64,000 nt of DNA from Gnetum montanum (Eukaryota; Streptophyta; Gnetopsida; Gnetales; Gnetaceae): assembly GCA_015680685.1 (NCBI GenBank), contig MNCI01035354.1:1084920-1148919 (forward strand), written 5' to 3'. Position numbers and translations under genes: made by a program. How positions within the stretch are numbered: the stretch's first letter is position 1; every line of letters starts with the position of its first letter. Shown here one piece after another: positions 21,300-32,696 of the stretch. The notes under the pieces were generated by a model. That model was not told where the DNA came from and made no database searches. It saw nothing but the letters and a program-made list of their open reading frames with translations.

Positions 21300-22760
21300 T
21301 GACGAATTTCAAAAAAACTATGTGTAAATTGGAACATACCCTTCCCCCACGACTAAGTTAAACACTCTAGGTTTAAGCAGGTTCAATTGGAATGAGAATG
21401 GGAGCGTTAATGAGCAAGTTATGGATGTTTGAATGGTGGGTGCGTAAGCTCAACAATTCATGGAAGAAAATTTCAAAAACTCCCCTCGCATGAATAGTGA
21501 AGAATGTTGTTGACGTGTGTGGGGGGNNNNNNNNGGGAAGGGGGTGTTCATATATATAGTATTTATAGACGCAATATCATGTACTCATAGTGGGAATCTG
21601 ATATCATGTCATTTTGAAAATAGGGTACTTGGTGAAATGGATGAATTTTAGAATTTCCAAAGTCAAAATTCAAGGATTTAAAGTTGAATTGAAAGATTTA
21701 GGATAACATTGAAGAAACCTAAAGGCACTAAAAGTGTAATGAGGTGGATTTTAACAAGAAAATTCACAAATAGGATGAGGAAAAAGGACATGTAGTGGTG
21801 CACATGATAAAGGAAAGAATAATGTTAGCAACATAGTATTCAGAGGATATAAAATGATGTGATGATGATGTGCAATGAGTGCAAATTACAAAAGTTATGC
21901 AAGTGGGTCCTCCCCAAAGCAAGTTCCTACCTATCATGCCCTTATGTAACCATACTTGAAAATGTTCGTAAGCACTAAAAGGGTTAAATGTAATCCACAC
22001 CAGTTCCACAAAACACACACATGTAGATACCACGTGATGAGGTATCAGTTCAATGCTACACAAGACATGGGTCACAAATACATGAACAACGAGATGAGGT
22101 GAATTGTAGAAGGGATCGTAGAGATCGGGACATAAGGTAACTAACCCAGGGTGCAATGAATCTTGAGTGTAGGGCATGATTAATGTGTCATTAGCTTGTC
22201 ACTCCAAAATCAAGACTAAGTCTATTCCGTCGATCAGTGACATTGCATTGTTTCATCCATTGATGGACAACCAGAAGAGCACCATGACAGCAAGGTGTAT
22301 GATCACTTAGCATTTTTTCCAAGGGAGGAGTGATTTGGAATTTCTCTATGGCACACACATTTTTTTTATCTTTCTTTGTGTTTTTCTTTGTTTTCTTCTT
22401 TTTCTCTTTTTTTTTTAGCCTCTTTGACACTTTGTCTTTTCCAATAGTGAACTGGAGAAGCTACCAACCTTTAGGCATGGGTGCATGTCTTTCCAGTGGG
22501 ATTCCTAGAATTGCATTTAGTTTCTTTATTGAGTACCTTTATTACTCTCACTTCCATTTTTTGTTAGATCTACAAGGATCTTAATACAACTAGGTTGCAT
22601 GATAGCACCTACAGATGTCACCAAAAAGAATCCACAAGTCTCCTTGATGTCACACCCTAGCTATTCCTACTTAGTCCATCATTCTTCACTCTAGGCATAA
22701 TGAGCACAAAGTTACTTTAAGTTTTTATAATTGACAAGAATATCATTGTACCCAGAGTAG
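21300..22760 (-). other. RE3 3'-UTR-type sequence between gag and the extra ORF
   Basis: Minus-strand reading gives gcatgataggtaggaacttg and ggggaggacccacttgcata (about 21960-21915), the block also found in RE1, RE6 and RE7. An A-rich tract followed by ttccaaatcactcctccctt (about 22440-22315) corresponds to the hairpin region but is too decayed to fold. Eight Ns lie at 21527-21534 inside a G-run. ORFs here are shadows. Confidence 0.55.
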
Positions 22761-23058
22761 CACGTATTATTCATAGAATGGGTGGATGGATATTGTGGGC
22801 TCACTATCCAAATAATAGTAACCTGGGACTTGATAGTATAGAACAACACCTCGACCAACGAGTCTCATGAGTGTTTTATTCATAGATGAGATTACCCATA
22901 AAAAGATAAAACGACAAATAAAAAGATAAAGCAACAAATTGAAAGATGGAAAATTAGAAATAAAAAAATTCAGAAAACAACAAATTGAAAATGAAAAACT
23001 GGAAAAAAATTGTAAAATCAAAGAAAAGGAAAAAAAAAACATTTACTAATTCTGCTTG

Positions 23059-25101
23059 TTAGAATGGAGTATATCCTTCATAATGAGAATTTTGAGCATG
23101 GCTAGAATTAATAAATGGAAAATGTAGATCCATGCATGTGGGAAATATTGGAGTCTGGTCATATTCAAACCACTGGGTGTCTTTTGATGTGGTGGTAGGA
23201 ATGTACCTAAATTGGGGTTCACACACTTGATTAAAGTAGACATAGTGGGGAAAATTATAATATGTGGTTAAGTGATAAGGAGTTGACCCACTATGGCACC
23301 CGTGACCATAAGATGGTATGCAAGGATCAATATGTCTTCCTATGTGGTTATATTCATTAGGCCGCATGGTAGTTGGAGTATTGATTGGTGGCTCTGATAA
23401 GGTAATAGGAGGTATTGAGTTCAAGGAGGTAGATGTATCACAGTGTTGAACTTGTGCTGGGTTGGAGGATGCAATGGTTTCGGAATCGTGCTGTCTCTTT
23501 CTTCGGTCATGCCTAAAGAAAGAACACTTTCGATGTTGTGGAGGACCTTCACTGCTATTGACAGTAGGAGCATAAGTAATTTTTGTGGGTTGGTGTTGTG
23601 GTCCAAAATCTTCTCGCACAACTAGTGGTGATGTAGAAGGAGGTGAATGATGAGAATATGGAGAGCAAGGAGAAGTGTAATGAACATGAGGTGGTGATCT
23701 TGTTGGAGAGGATGTGGGTTGATAGTACTTAGGAGAATGATAACGATGTGATGAAATAGAGGATGTTGACATAGTTGGGGAAACAAGATGCTAAAAATAA
23801 TAAGTGCTTGGGTTCGGATGGTATGAAGGGTGTGACCAGTTTGATGATGGCCACCCCCATGACTAGGGTTTTTGCTACTGTGGTTGAACATGGTATTTTT
23901 GTACAAACTCTGGATGTAACATTCCTCCCCAATGCTCATGTAAATGTGACAAGATTGGGCATTGACCTTTGGGGTGATCGTACAGGCAAATATTACATTG
24001 ATATGGATGATTGACAGTTGAGTTCTTATCCTTATTCTCTTCAACCCTTCTTTCCGATTGTCTAGTGGTGTTCTATCTTGTTTCTTGGTTTGTCATGGTT
24101 CTACCTCTAATAGTGTTGCCATATTCTCCACATTCTCCATGTATCCATTCCATCATCTTATTGATCTTTGCCTCAATTTCATTTAGTGATTCTAGTATTG
24201 GCAAAGATGATTCCACCTCCTTAAGGTGAATTGATTTATCCTCTTCATGATCATGGACCTTTGCGAATTTGAGATTTTGGTCCCATTGAGAGCTTTCAAC
24301 ATTCTCCCATTTAGTGATTTCTCCTTCTTCTTTTGCTACTTGCTTAATAAGCTCTTGGAATTGGTGGGTTTGTAGCTCGTATAGTTGAACTCGGGCATAC
24401 ATCCCTAAGGTTTCCCTTGTTTCATTATGGAGCCCATCCATGATATGGTGCATTAGCCTTTTCTCGGAGAATCCATGGCCTGAGCAATTATTTAACAACA
24501 AATAGTATCTTTCTAAGGCCATGTCCAAGGATTCATGTTGCATTTTTTTCGACTCTTGGATTTTTTTCCTCAAGGCTGACACTCTTGCATAGGTTTGATA
24601 TCTCTCATTGAAGAGTTCTACCATTGTCGGCCAATGTCGAATTGATTTTGGTCTTAAGGACATGTACCATACTTTTTCTTGGTCAATGAGTGTTGTAGGA
24701 AAGAGCTTAAGTTTTTGCCACCCATTATCAATATTATTTCATACATAAGCATCATGAAAGACTTGTAAATGATGTTGTAGATCTAAATCATAGCCTCCTG
24801 AAAACTTGGCAAAGTTGTTTAAATCAAGCCTAGGTAGATGGCTTTCCTTACAATGCTTGTGGGATATTTGAACAGCCTCTTGTATATGCATTAGGCTCTT
24901 AGTGGCCAGCAAGGGTTCATTGTCACTAGGTAGGTTATGAATTTGTGAGTTGGAATGATGTTGTCTTCATTTATGTACATAGGAGACCCCTACATAAGAT
25001 TGAGTACTCAAAAATTTATCTTCATCATCATATAATTCGTTGGTTCTCCAATGAATTGCCTTACTAGTTGTTGTGTTATCATAGTCTTGTGAGAGAGACA
25101 T
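23059..25101 (-). pseudogene. Decayed gag of RE3
   Basis: ATG at 25101 (MSLSQDYDNTTTSKAIHW). A 196-residue open stretch in the same frame at 24663-24073 carries the gag core: RHWPTMVELFNERYQTYARV, LRKKIQESKKMQHESLDMAL, RYYLLLNNCSGHGFSEKRLM and EGEITKWE. Each matches RE6 gag segment by segment. Upstream in-frame stops break it. A second open stretch at 23772-23059 (237 residues) is rich in Pro, Ser, His and Thr and corresponds to RE6's Pro/Gln/His-rich gag tail. No DSG protease motif follows, unlike RE6. Confidence 0.8.
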
Positions 25102-25214
25102 TGTTGTGAATTTGTGTGTGACTTATTTGCAATTACTTCTTTCTGAAAGATATATTGTCAAGGCTTCGTTACGGAGATCTTGGATGATGCAACTAATCTA
25201 AATAACTAGCACCA

Positions 25215-25232
25215 TCCCGAGCAACGACACCA
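25215..25232 (-). other. RE3 primer-binding site (tRNA-Asp-like)
   Basis: TGGTGTCGTTGCTCGGGA on the minus strand, one base inside the 5' LTR edge. By eye 14 of 18 positions match the tRNA-Asp complement TGGCGCCGTTGCCGGGGA, and three of the four differences are C to T. Confidence 0.7.
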
Positions 25233-25233
25233 A

Positions 25234-26093
25234 TGATGAGTGGCGAGGTACCCCTACATTCAACCATATGAATACGAGCATTTGCACATGATCTAGTTAA
25301 ACTCTGCAGAAGGACTAGTTGTGGTATCTAGATGGTTACACATTGATTGTAGTTTTTTGTCTTCCCACTTGGACTAGTATTTACTTGGTGACGTATGGTT
25401 TAGTCTAAAGTGAGGCGAATGATGTGATCCTAAACTAGTGCTACTCCTAGAGACAATGGAAAATAAGCTCGATTAACTAATAAGTAGTAGGAAATGAAGT
25501 CTAAGCTAGCCTAAGTGTGATGAGCATCCATTCTTAATCATCCGTACACATCTTGGACCTCATGTACTACTTCTAGGATTACCAAGTGCACATTACTTAA
25601 GCACTCCTAAATACGCTACTGGGTTACCAAGTAGTTACACTTCAATGTTTGTGATTAAGTTGTACTCATTTCACATTGAACAATAGGAATAGTAAATGAT
25701 AATAAAAAAATATTAACTAAGAAAATAATAAATAACAATAATAATTAAACAATTTAAAACTAAGTGAATGCTGCAATGATGGAGTAATCTCAATCTTTAT
25801 TGTCGATCGTGTGCATGTCCAAGTATGTCACACTCGAATAAAGGTTCCATACAATTACAATCATTACACTACGGGCATGCACTAGGGAAAGAATTGAAAT
25901 TAATTGAAAAACTAACAAAACGACTCTATTCTAACACTATCTGGCTCCCTCTTCTCCTGTGCACCCAAATGTGTATTTATAGGCTTACATAGGAATCATA
26001 ATATCGTGTATCCAATATCATTATCCAGGCTGTGATATTGTGTACCCGATATCGAGGATCCAATATCTGGACCTGACAAAACATGATTCATTA
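25234..26093 (-). repeat. RE3 5' LTR
   Basis: Partner of 17272-18130. GATATC-type sites start at 26000, 26014, 26034, 26048 and 26062 (spacing 14-20-14-14). A minus-strand TATAAATA at 25974-25981 lies 18 nt from the nearest site. The end at 26093 reads ttcatta where the partner has ttcatca. Confidence 0.92.
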
Positions 26094-26098
26094 GCTTC

Positions 26099-26440
26099 TA
26101 AGAGGAAGGAGGCTCCTATTCACTTAACATTACAATTAAAAGAGAAGGATATTGATTATCCATTTGATAGATCTCAACACCAAAATCTTTCACCCCTTAG
26201 TAAAGATGACTTAAACCATCCATGATTGCATTTAGCTCTAGCAAGTAATTAAGGCAAGCAGGGCAAGACCTAAAACAAAGGGGATCTCAACACCAAGGTC
26301 TTCCAACAAATAGTTGAGAGAACAACAAAATGATCAAAGAAGGAGAACGAGATAACACAATTTTTCTAGCTTTCCATCTTCATCCTTATCATGATTGTCA
26401 AGCTTTATTGAAAGTGAATGTGACCAAGGAAGGAGGGAAA
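26099..26440 (+). pseudogene. RE4 gag piece right of RE3
   Basis: When RE3 and one target copy are set aside, the frame ending at 17271 runs on without a shift for 42 more codons (to a TGA at 26223). Together that makes an 87-codon open frame from the ATG at 17135. The part SQHQNLSPL, repeated as SQHQGLPTN near 26280, resembles RE6's VRHQGLRS segment. The sequence ends in a purine-rich ggaaggagggaaaa. Confidence 0.5.
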
Positions 26441-28312
26441 ATGTGTAACACCCTTAGGATTTTTAGAAATATTAGCGTTTCTATTTTTTACCTTTACATT
26501 GGTTTTTTAGTTTGAACTTGGTTGAATGGAAGATCTTGCACTTTTGATTTATCTATGACATTTGATATTTTCTCATTTTATTATTATTTTAATATATTAA
26601 CATGAGAGGTGTAACTGTACTTTGATTTTCTTTTAATGAGTCTCACTCTTTTATGATGATGTTTGACATAAGACTTTATAAATGCATGATCATTATCTTT
26701 AGTAGCATGACACTTCATTAATAGTTTAATTGTGCATGAGGCTTAATAATTGGTTGATTTGGCTTGAGATCCTACTAAAGTGATTTTTATTTAATAACTC
26801 TCACCTTGTATTGTATTTGTTGTTAATATGAGATTTTATATTTTTTTGTATCTTGATTATCATCTTATGATGCTAACCTTGTTATCTTTGGATAAGGATC
26901 GGATGACTAGGTATGGGCCTTGCTAAAGATGATACTTATCTTTATCTTGAATTTTTCATATTTAATAAGTCTCAGGTTGGAATCTTCTAGAAGCCATGTA
27001 TGGGAATGTGTAATTTGAACTTTATAAATAGGTCATGGATTTCTCTCTCAACCATCATTTTTCATTCATATCTTCTTCTATCTTGAGTTTGTTGGTGCTT
27101 TACACTTGGGATGCCAAAAGGCTTGTTCATCAATAGGGAGCATCTTATTAGTTTAGAAAGGTAGCAGATCTATTCTTTATTTCAAAGTCCTTCTTAGGTC
27201 TAATGCTAATGTTTCTTTTTTATGTCTTTTATGAGTATTATGATTGTTAGAGTTGTCTTAGCTATTAGATCTTGGAGGATAGTGACTAATTTAGATGTGG
27301 TAGAAGCTATAGAAGACGTAGAAAACATCACCTTAACAATAGTAGATAGTCTTGATGTAGTATGGGACATGTAACGTATGAGGTTAAGTAGTAGATTAAT
27401 AGCAATTAGTCTCAATGTGGTAAGGGCCATGAGTGAGGCTTAGTTAGGTACCTTAGACATTGGCATGCACATGCAATCCTTGTGGGTTCTAAGGAACTTT
27501 TAATCCTTTAGGGAGACTCACACCTAGTTACCTAGAAATACATTTAGATGAGACTAAGACCTAGATAGTCTAGGAGGAAAGTGGAATTAAGCTTAGGGTT
27601 GTAGTTAGGAGGTTACTTAACTGAAAAGGAGTAGTAGAGGTGATTATAGTGGTTCCTATCATGCAATCTAGGTTTCAAGAACTTCTTGCTGAGGCCATAG
27701 GACAACTGCAAACATGTTAAGGTTACTTGAGAGCACAATCAATGGATACTTCCACTGGAGACCAACTAATGATGAGGATGTTTCAAGGTCTTTAATGAAA
27801 AGAAGGTTGCAAGTAGGGTAGGACTCTATGGAAATTTTTATTAGAATTAGACTAGATACTTGGGAGTCTTACATGGTAAGTCTATTCTTTATTAATTAAA
27901 TAGTATGATCTAATAATTTGTTGCAACTATGATGGACCATTCTAGTCATGCCTTAAAGGGAACAACAAAATGGATTTGACTACCCAGAGAGTGTTGACTC
28001 TTCCTCCATAATGCTGCATGTAGATGAAGTTGGTACAAGTGTTGGAAGTGGGCGAGCAATGTAAATAGTGCACCACAATGGTTGAAGATTGAAGAATCTA
28101 AATGTTGGACTTTCCTATGATGTCGTAGTACTTGCACCTATCTTATATAAGAGGCAGGTTTGATTTTCCCATTATCATATCCACTAATCTCTTTCTTTTT
28201 CTTATAATTAATGGAGCATAATGCTTAGGTGCATTTGCTAGTTTAGGTTCTAAAGTAAATTAAGAAAATTAATAGTAATACAAGTAATTAAGTAAAAGAA
28301 AATCAAAAGAAA
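26441..28312. other. Unresolved insert between RE4 gag pieces
   Basis: Begins tgtaacaccc at 26444, a common plant LTR start, right after a purine tract, and has ctttataaataggtcatgg near 27020. This suggests LTR-type sequence, but I found no matching end or target duplication. Frames near 27650-27860 (FQELLAEAIGQLQ and after) hint at another gag. No intact gene. Confidence 0.35.
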
Positions 28313-28319
28313 TTAATTA

Positions 28320-29290
28320 AAAGGATTAACCAAATTTGGTAGTGTGACATGATGATAGGAGACTAGGTGGAGATGATAGGAGGAATCATCACAAAGATGG
28401 TAGGAGAGAAGGTAGACATGAACAAGGAGATGAGTGTCATCATGAGAGTAGGTGAAGTAGGCAACACCAAGGAAGACATGATCATAATAGGGACCATGAG
28501 AGCTTAGATGATTATGATGAATCATTTCGTGCCATAAGAAACATGATAAACATCCTGGAGGTAGTTTATATTCCTACTAGGCATTAAAGAGATATTAGAA
28601 CCGTAGTTTGAAGGAGGCTATAATGAATACTTGCAACATTACTTGCAAGTCTTCCATGATGATTGTGCCTTGTACAATATTAAAAATGAATGGAAAAAGC
28701 TAAAACTTCTTCAAGGATACTTGTCAAAGAAGCTAAAAGTTAGCATTAGTTCTTAAAACCAAGATCTATTAGCAAATGGAGTATAATGTAAAAAAGAGGT
28801 ATGTCTTTATGAACCTGATGAAGAAGCATAATTAGAGAAGGTAGTTCAGAGAAAAACCTTACCTATTCAAAAATCAATTCCTAAAATTTTGACAAAAGTT
28901 GATAAAATGTGGGAATCCATAGATGAAAAGTCTTAAATCACACTAAATATTATGGATGAGAAAGCATAATAAGGTAGAGCCAAGGATAAGTTAGAAAAAA
29001 AAAGAAAAAAAATGTAGGAAAGGAATCCTATCAATATAAAGGGAAGGCAACTATAGTAGAGGAGGTTGAAGACTCTGAATTTGATGATGATGGTTGTGAC
29101 ATATAATAATATGAACATTTGAAATGCTGTTGTCCTATAATGTCACACTTACAAAAGTCTAGGAGTTAAGCCTTAAATCCAAAGCCCTAAGGAGTTTGCC
29201 TTATCCTCAGGGCAACTACAAGCAACCCTATCACTAGCAATTGTATTATCCAAGTGGGGCTCCACCTCAATCTTAGGAGTGTTACTAGTA
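28320..29290 (+). pseudogene. RE4 gag, central and C-terminal pieces
   Basis: Broken frames give IPTRH, FEGGYNEYLQHYLQVFHDDC and NEWKKLKLL (about 28570-28720), then KVVQRKTLPIQKSIPKI and LTKVDKMWESIDEK (about 28840-28935). Next is DDDGCDI..YEHLKCCCPIM (about 29080-29140). RE6 has the same order: FEGGYNADPQHHLQAFHDAC, NEWQKLKLF, RKTTPIQK and CEVCYYDHPKGCCPI. Part of the gag core between about 28760 and 28790 is deleted relative to RE6. Confidence 0.75.
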
Positions 29291-29879
29291 GTGGAAAAAC
29301 CCACAGTCGTTGGGGATACCACCACCATGATAAAAGTATCCCTATAGCTAACCTGATCCTTATAGATATTATGTTCAACAACGTATATCTTTTAGTGGCT
29401 TTACCACTCATGTTTCTGCCCACCATTATTATCCTTTAGAGTACTATAGACCTACTACTCCACATGCTAAATGTCATTTCACCTATGCTCCTCATTCTCT
29501 ACAACACTCAACACCACATCATGAATCCTTTACCACTTACTTTGCTAATGCAAGAAGAAATCCCTCCATAGTCTCAATAGTAAAATGCCACAAGAGCAAT
29601 GAACTTGTAAGTGGATGAAAACTCAAGTGGTTTTGATTGTAAGCTTCAAAAATGATAATTCTTTGGGTTAGCCAATTCACCAAAATCTTCATGGGTATTT
29701 GTGGTTGTGAATTTGACACTAATAATATTTTAGATAACATCCAAGCTACCTTCAAACCAAAGTGCTTCCAATTTATAAATTATCATGCTCAATCATGTGG
29801 TTATAGACTAGATAAAGGTAGGACATCTTTCTAAAAAAAAAATGATACAAGGAGCCTATTGATTTATTTATAGATCACA

Positions 29880-30480
29880 AAATATGTATCATGCAAGGGT
29901 CTACTAGACTCAAGTTCTAAAGTTAATCTCTCAAGAAATTTACAAGGCATGAAACCAACATTAAAACAATGCAACATTAGGTTGGAGCTTGTAGACTAGT
30001 CCATTATTGTTTTTTGAGGGTTAATAGAAGACATTGTAACCACCATTACTAGTTACTCATACCCTACTAATTTCCTAGTGATCCATGTGAACAATTGTAA
30101 GGGAGGCTTTCCCATCATCATGGGAAGGATTTGACTAACCATCATTGATGCCAAGCTAGAGATTAAAAGATCTTTCTTTGGAAATCTCCAAGGAAAATGA
30201 ACATGGGACAATAGAGAAGAAGAAAGTTTCATGCATCATGTATAGTGATACATGGTGCAAATACGTATAAAAAATTTGGGCTATTAGAAGTAAAACTATT
30301 ATAAGATGCCAATCATGTTCTAAACTAGTGAATATACAAAGGTGCCTATACATAGCATCCATAAAGAAAAATGACACTTGGTGGTTAACTTCAGAAGAAA
30401 GTTGCACTTCCACAATATGCATGGAAACAACTAAGGCCATCACAAGTGCCTATATTGACATTATGAAAATCTCTTGAATA
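29880..30480 (+). pseudogene. RE4 protease and linker
   Basis: The protease site region reads LLDSSSKVNL (about 29905-29935), so the expected Asp-Ser-Gly is Asp-Ser-Ser, a change explained by G to A. NFLVIHVNNCKGGFPIIMGR follows at about 30068-30130, aligned with RE6 ADFLVIDVNNNEGDFPIIMG. The linker then reads QRCLYIASI and ICMETTKA, aligned with RE6 QRCLYVATT and ICMERIEA. Stops interrupt it. The enzyme would have cleaved the Gag-Pol precursor. Confidence 0.75.
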
Positions 30481-30539
30481 TGTATTTCTAAAAAATGATA
30501 AATTGATAATTATGAATGCAAAGCTTACCAAGGATCAAA

Positions 30540-31440
30540 AGCAAAAGTTGTTGAAAGTTGAAACAGATGGCCAATAGCGTTTTCCTAGTTATATGATGAA
30601 ATTACAAAGTATCAAATCATGCATATGCTAATAAGAATCTACATAGACCTTACCATTAAGTCCCAACAATAGCCATAGAGAAGACTAAATTCCAAACTTA
30701 AGAAGGTAGTTAAGAAGAAGGTGGAGAAGCTTCTTAAAGTAAGATTCATCTATCTTGTAGTGCATAGTGAGTGGGTGAGGCCACTCATTATTGTACCAAA
30801 GAAAAGGAGGTAGTGGAGGATCTGCATGGACTTTCAACTATTGAACATGGTCAAATTCGAGGATCACTTTCCATTACCATTTGTAAACCAAGTGTTAGAC
30901 ACCATTGCAAGTCATAGGCATTATAACTTTTTGGATGGCTATAGTGATTATAATTAGATTTAAATAGTCCTAGAAGACTAGGCCAAAATAACATTCATGA
31001 GTCCTTAGGAAACTTTTGCATATAAAAAGATGCCCTTTAGCCTCTATAATGTACTAACAACAATCCAACAACTTGTCCTTAGCATCTTCCAACAAAAAAT
31101 TGGAAATGGTGTTGAAGTCTTAATGAATGAATTTTCTATTTATGGGTCTGATTTTGATTAGGCATTGGACCATTTAGAGTAGGTGTTGAAAAAATTGTTA
31201 GGCTTAATTGGTGTTCTAGAAAGGTATTATTCTAGGATGCTAGATTTCAGAGAATGGAATTAAGCTGGATCCAAATAAGATAATAGTGATCTAAGAAATA
31301 ACACAAAGGCAAAAAAATATAAGAGATATTAGATCATTCCTTGGACACACATGTTACTATTGGGGATTTATTGATAATTTCTTTAAAATTGCAAAGCCAT
31401 TAGTAGAGTTAACAAAGAAATATGCACGATTTGAGTAGAT
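30540..31440 (+). pseudogene. RE4 reverse transcriptase (to RE5 insertion)
   Basis: Contains VRPLIIVPKKRR, WRICMDFQLLN (about 30770-30845), DHFPLPFVNQVLDTI, FLDGYSDYN (about 30935-30955), FAYKKMPFSLYNV and VLMNEFSIYGSD (about 31115-31150). The expected YVDD-type catalytic box is replaced by LMNE, so it is inactive. DIRSFLGHTCYYWGFI and AKPLVELTKKYARFE follow. The frame stops at 31440, where RE5 begins. The next residues (WTKKC...) are at 59183. Confidence 0.85.
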
Positions 31441-32375
31441 TGTTAGGCCATGAATTAATGCTTAAATATTGTTAGTTTTTGAGGATTTTATATGATTTGG
31501 TATGTAGTTGTAGCCTCATGTAAGTTGTAGCCACCTACAATTGATAGTCTTGGAAGCTTCATTCATACATTTAAGTTTTAGCAAAAAGGATGATGTTGAG
31601 CTTGTTTGAGTTAACTTTCAATTCAATATGCATCAAACTTGGTTGGAATGGAAAATATGAGTTGATGTAACCTATAGTGACTCACAATACATATTTCTAT
31701 GCTAAATGTAAGGCAATGTAGATTGTAGTTACCTTAAGCAATAAGGAGCTAATGATAAACTAGAAGAGATGACTAAGTGCAACACATACCAAGTCACAAT
31801 GAATATATTTTCAGAATACCATTTTTATTAGTGCAAGTTCATGTGACTTGTAGCCTATTTGGACCATTCAAACTCTTGACCATTGAAGATTAAATCGTTG
31901 ACTATTGTAGACTCATTCAGGATGGTTGCTACCTATAGTGGCTAGTAGTAGTTACTCTTTAGTTGCTAAATATGGCTTAGATAAGGAGTTGTGACCTCAT
32001 GTAATCCATAGTAGGTCATATAGTTAGCCAAAAGTTACTTTAACTATCAAATCAGAGCCAAGCTAACATGGATTAAAGTGGGATCAAAGTGTTAATAAGG
32101 AGGTGACAAAGAAGAATTCTCAAAGATAATCATAGTAGAGAGAACAAAGATATAAATTTGAGATAGATTATAGAGAATAGAGAATTAAAAATTATTGTGT
32201 ATGAATTACTAATACATTGTTGCTTCCTTACTTCAAGTAATTATTTTCTAGCATTTTTCTCAATGTTACATGTTCTTACATCATGATCCTAGTACTTCAT
32301 TTCACATAACCCATGGTGTTTCTTTTGATTGATTCACCACATTCTATAATGCAAAAATGTAATTTTAAAGCAACA
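31441..32375 (+). repeat. RE5 5' LTR (935 bp)
   Basis: Starts tgttaggccatgaattaatg and ends taattttaaagcaaca. It aligns along its length with 58265-59182 (gttaggttatgaattaatgc ... aattttaaagtaaca). It lacks the GATATC array of the RE1/RE3/RE6/RE7 family, so it belongs to another lineage. Confidence 0.88.
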
Positions 32376-32378
32376 TTT

Positions 32379-32396
32379 TAGCGTTGTTGCAATTGT
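32379..32396 (+). other. RE5 primer-binding site, tRNA-Asp-like, decayed
   Basis: tagcgttgttgcaattg begins a few bases after the LTR end. It keeps GCG..GTTGC of the tRNA-Asp complement, with C to T and G to A/T changes elsewhere. The identification is tentative. Confidence 0.4.
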
Positions 32397-32696
32397 CATG
32401 AATTATGATGTTATCTTAAAATTTTCTTTTCTTTAATCGTTTCTTTTGGTTATTGTACTATTTTATTATGAATATTGATTTACTTATTGCTATGTGTTTA
32501 GTAGAATTGTTAGAGCTGCAATTGGCTTTAATAGATATGCAGATCTTCTTGGTCAATTTAGAATTATCTTTTATTGATCAACTTATTGAATTGAAAAGTT
32601 AATTGTTACCATGAGTTTATTTCTTCCTTTTATTTTTCTTTTGTATTAACTTTCCTTCTTTGTTTTGTAATTTTCTCTTAGGAATCATGAAAAAGA

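Larger units (their letters stand above)
17272..26093 (-). mobile_element. RE3: complete pol-less LTR retrotransposon
   Basis: Bounded by LTRs of 859 bp (17272-18130, the 3' LTR) and 860 bp (25234-26093, the 5' LTR). The 5-bp flanks are gcttt (17267-17271) and gcttc (26094-26098), one mismatch apart. On the minus strand: primer-binding site, decayed gag, 3'-UTR-type sequence, a second ORF region (21028-18240), polypurine tract. No reverse transcriptase, RNase H or integrase is visible. It sits inside RE4's gag. Non-autonomous by structure. Confidence 0.9.

Noticed and set aside
22191-22584. Lys-rich and Phe-rich ORFs at the A/T tract of RE3
   Set aside because: They are translations of the A-rich hairpin-loop region, not genes.
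26444-28312. A solo LTR starting tgtaacaccc
   Set aside because: A plausible start and TATA-like sequence, but no matching end and no target duplication could be found.
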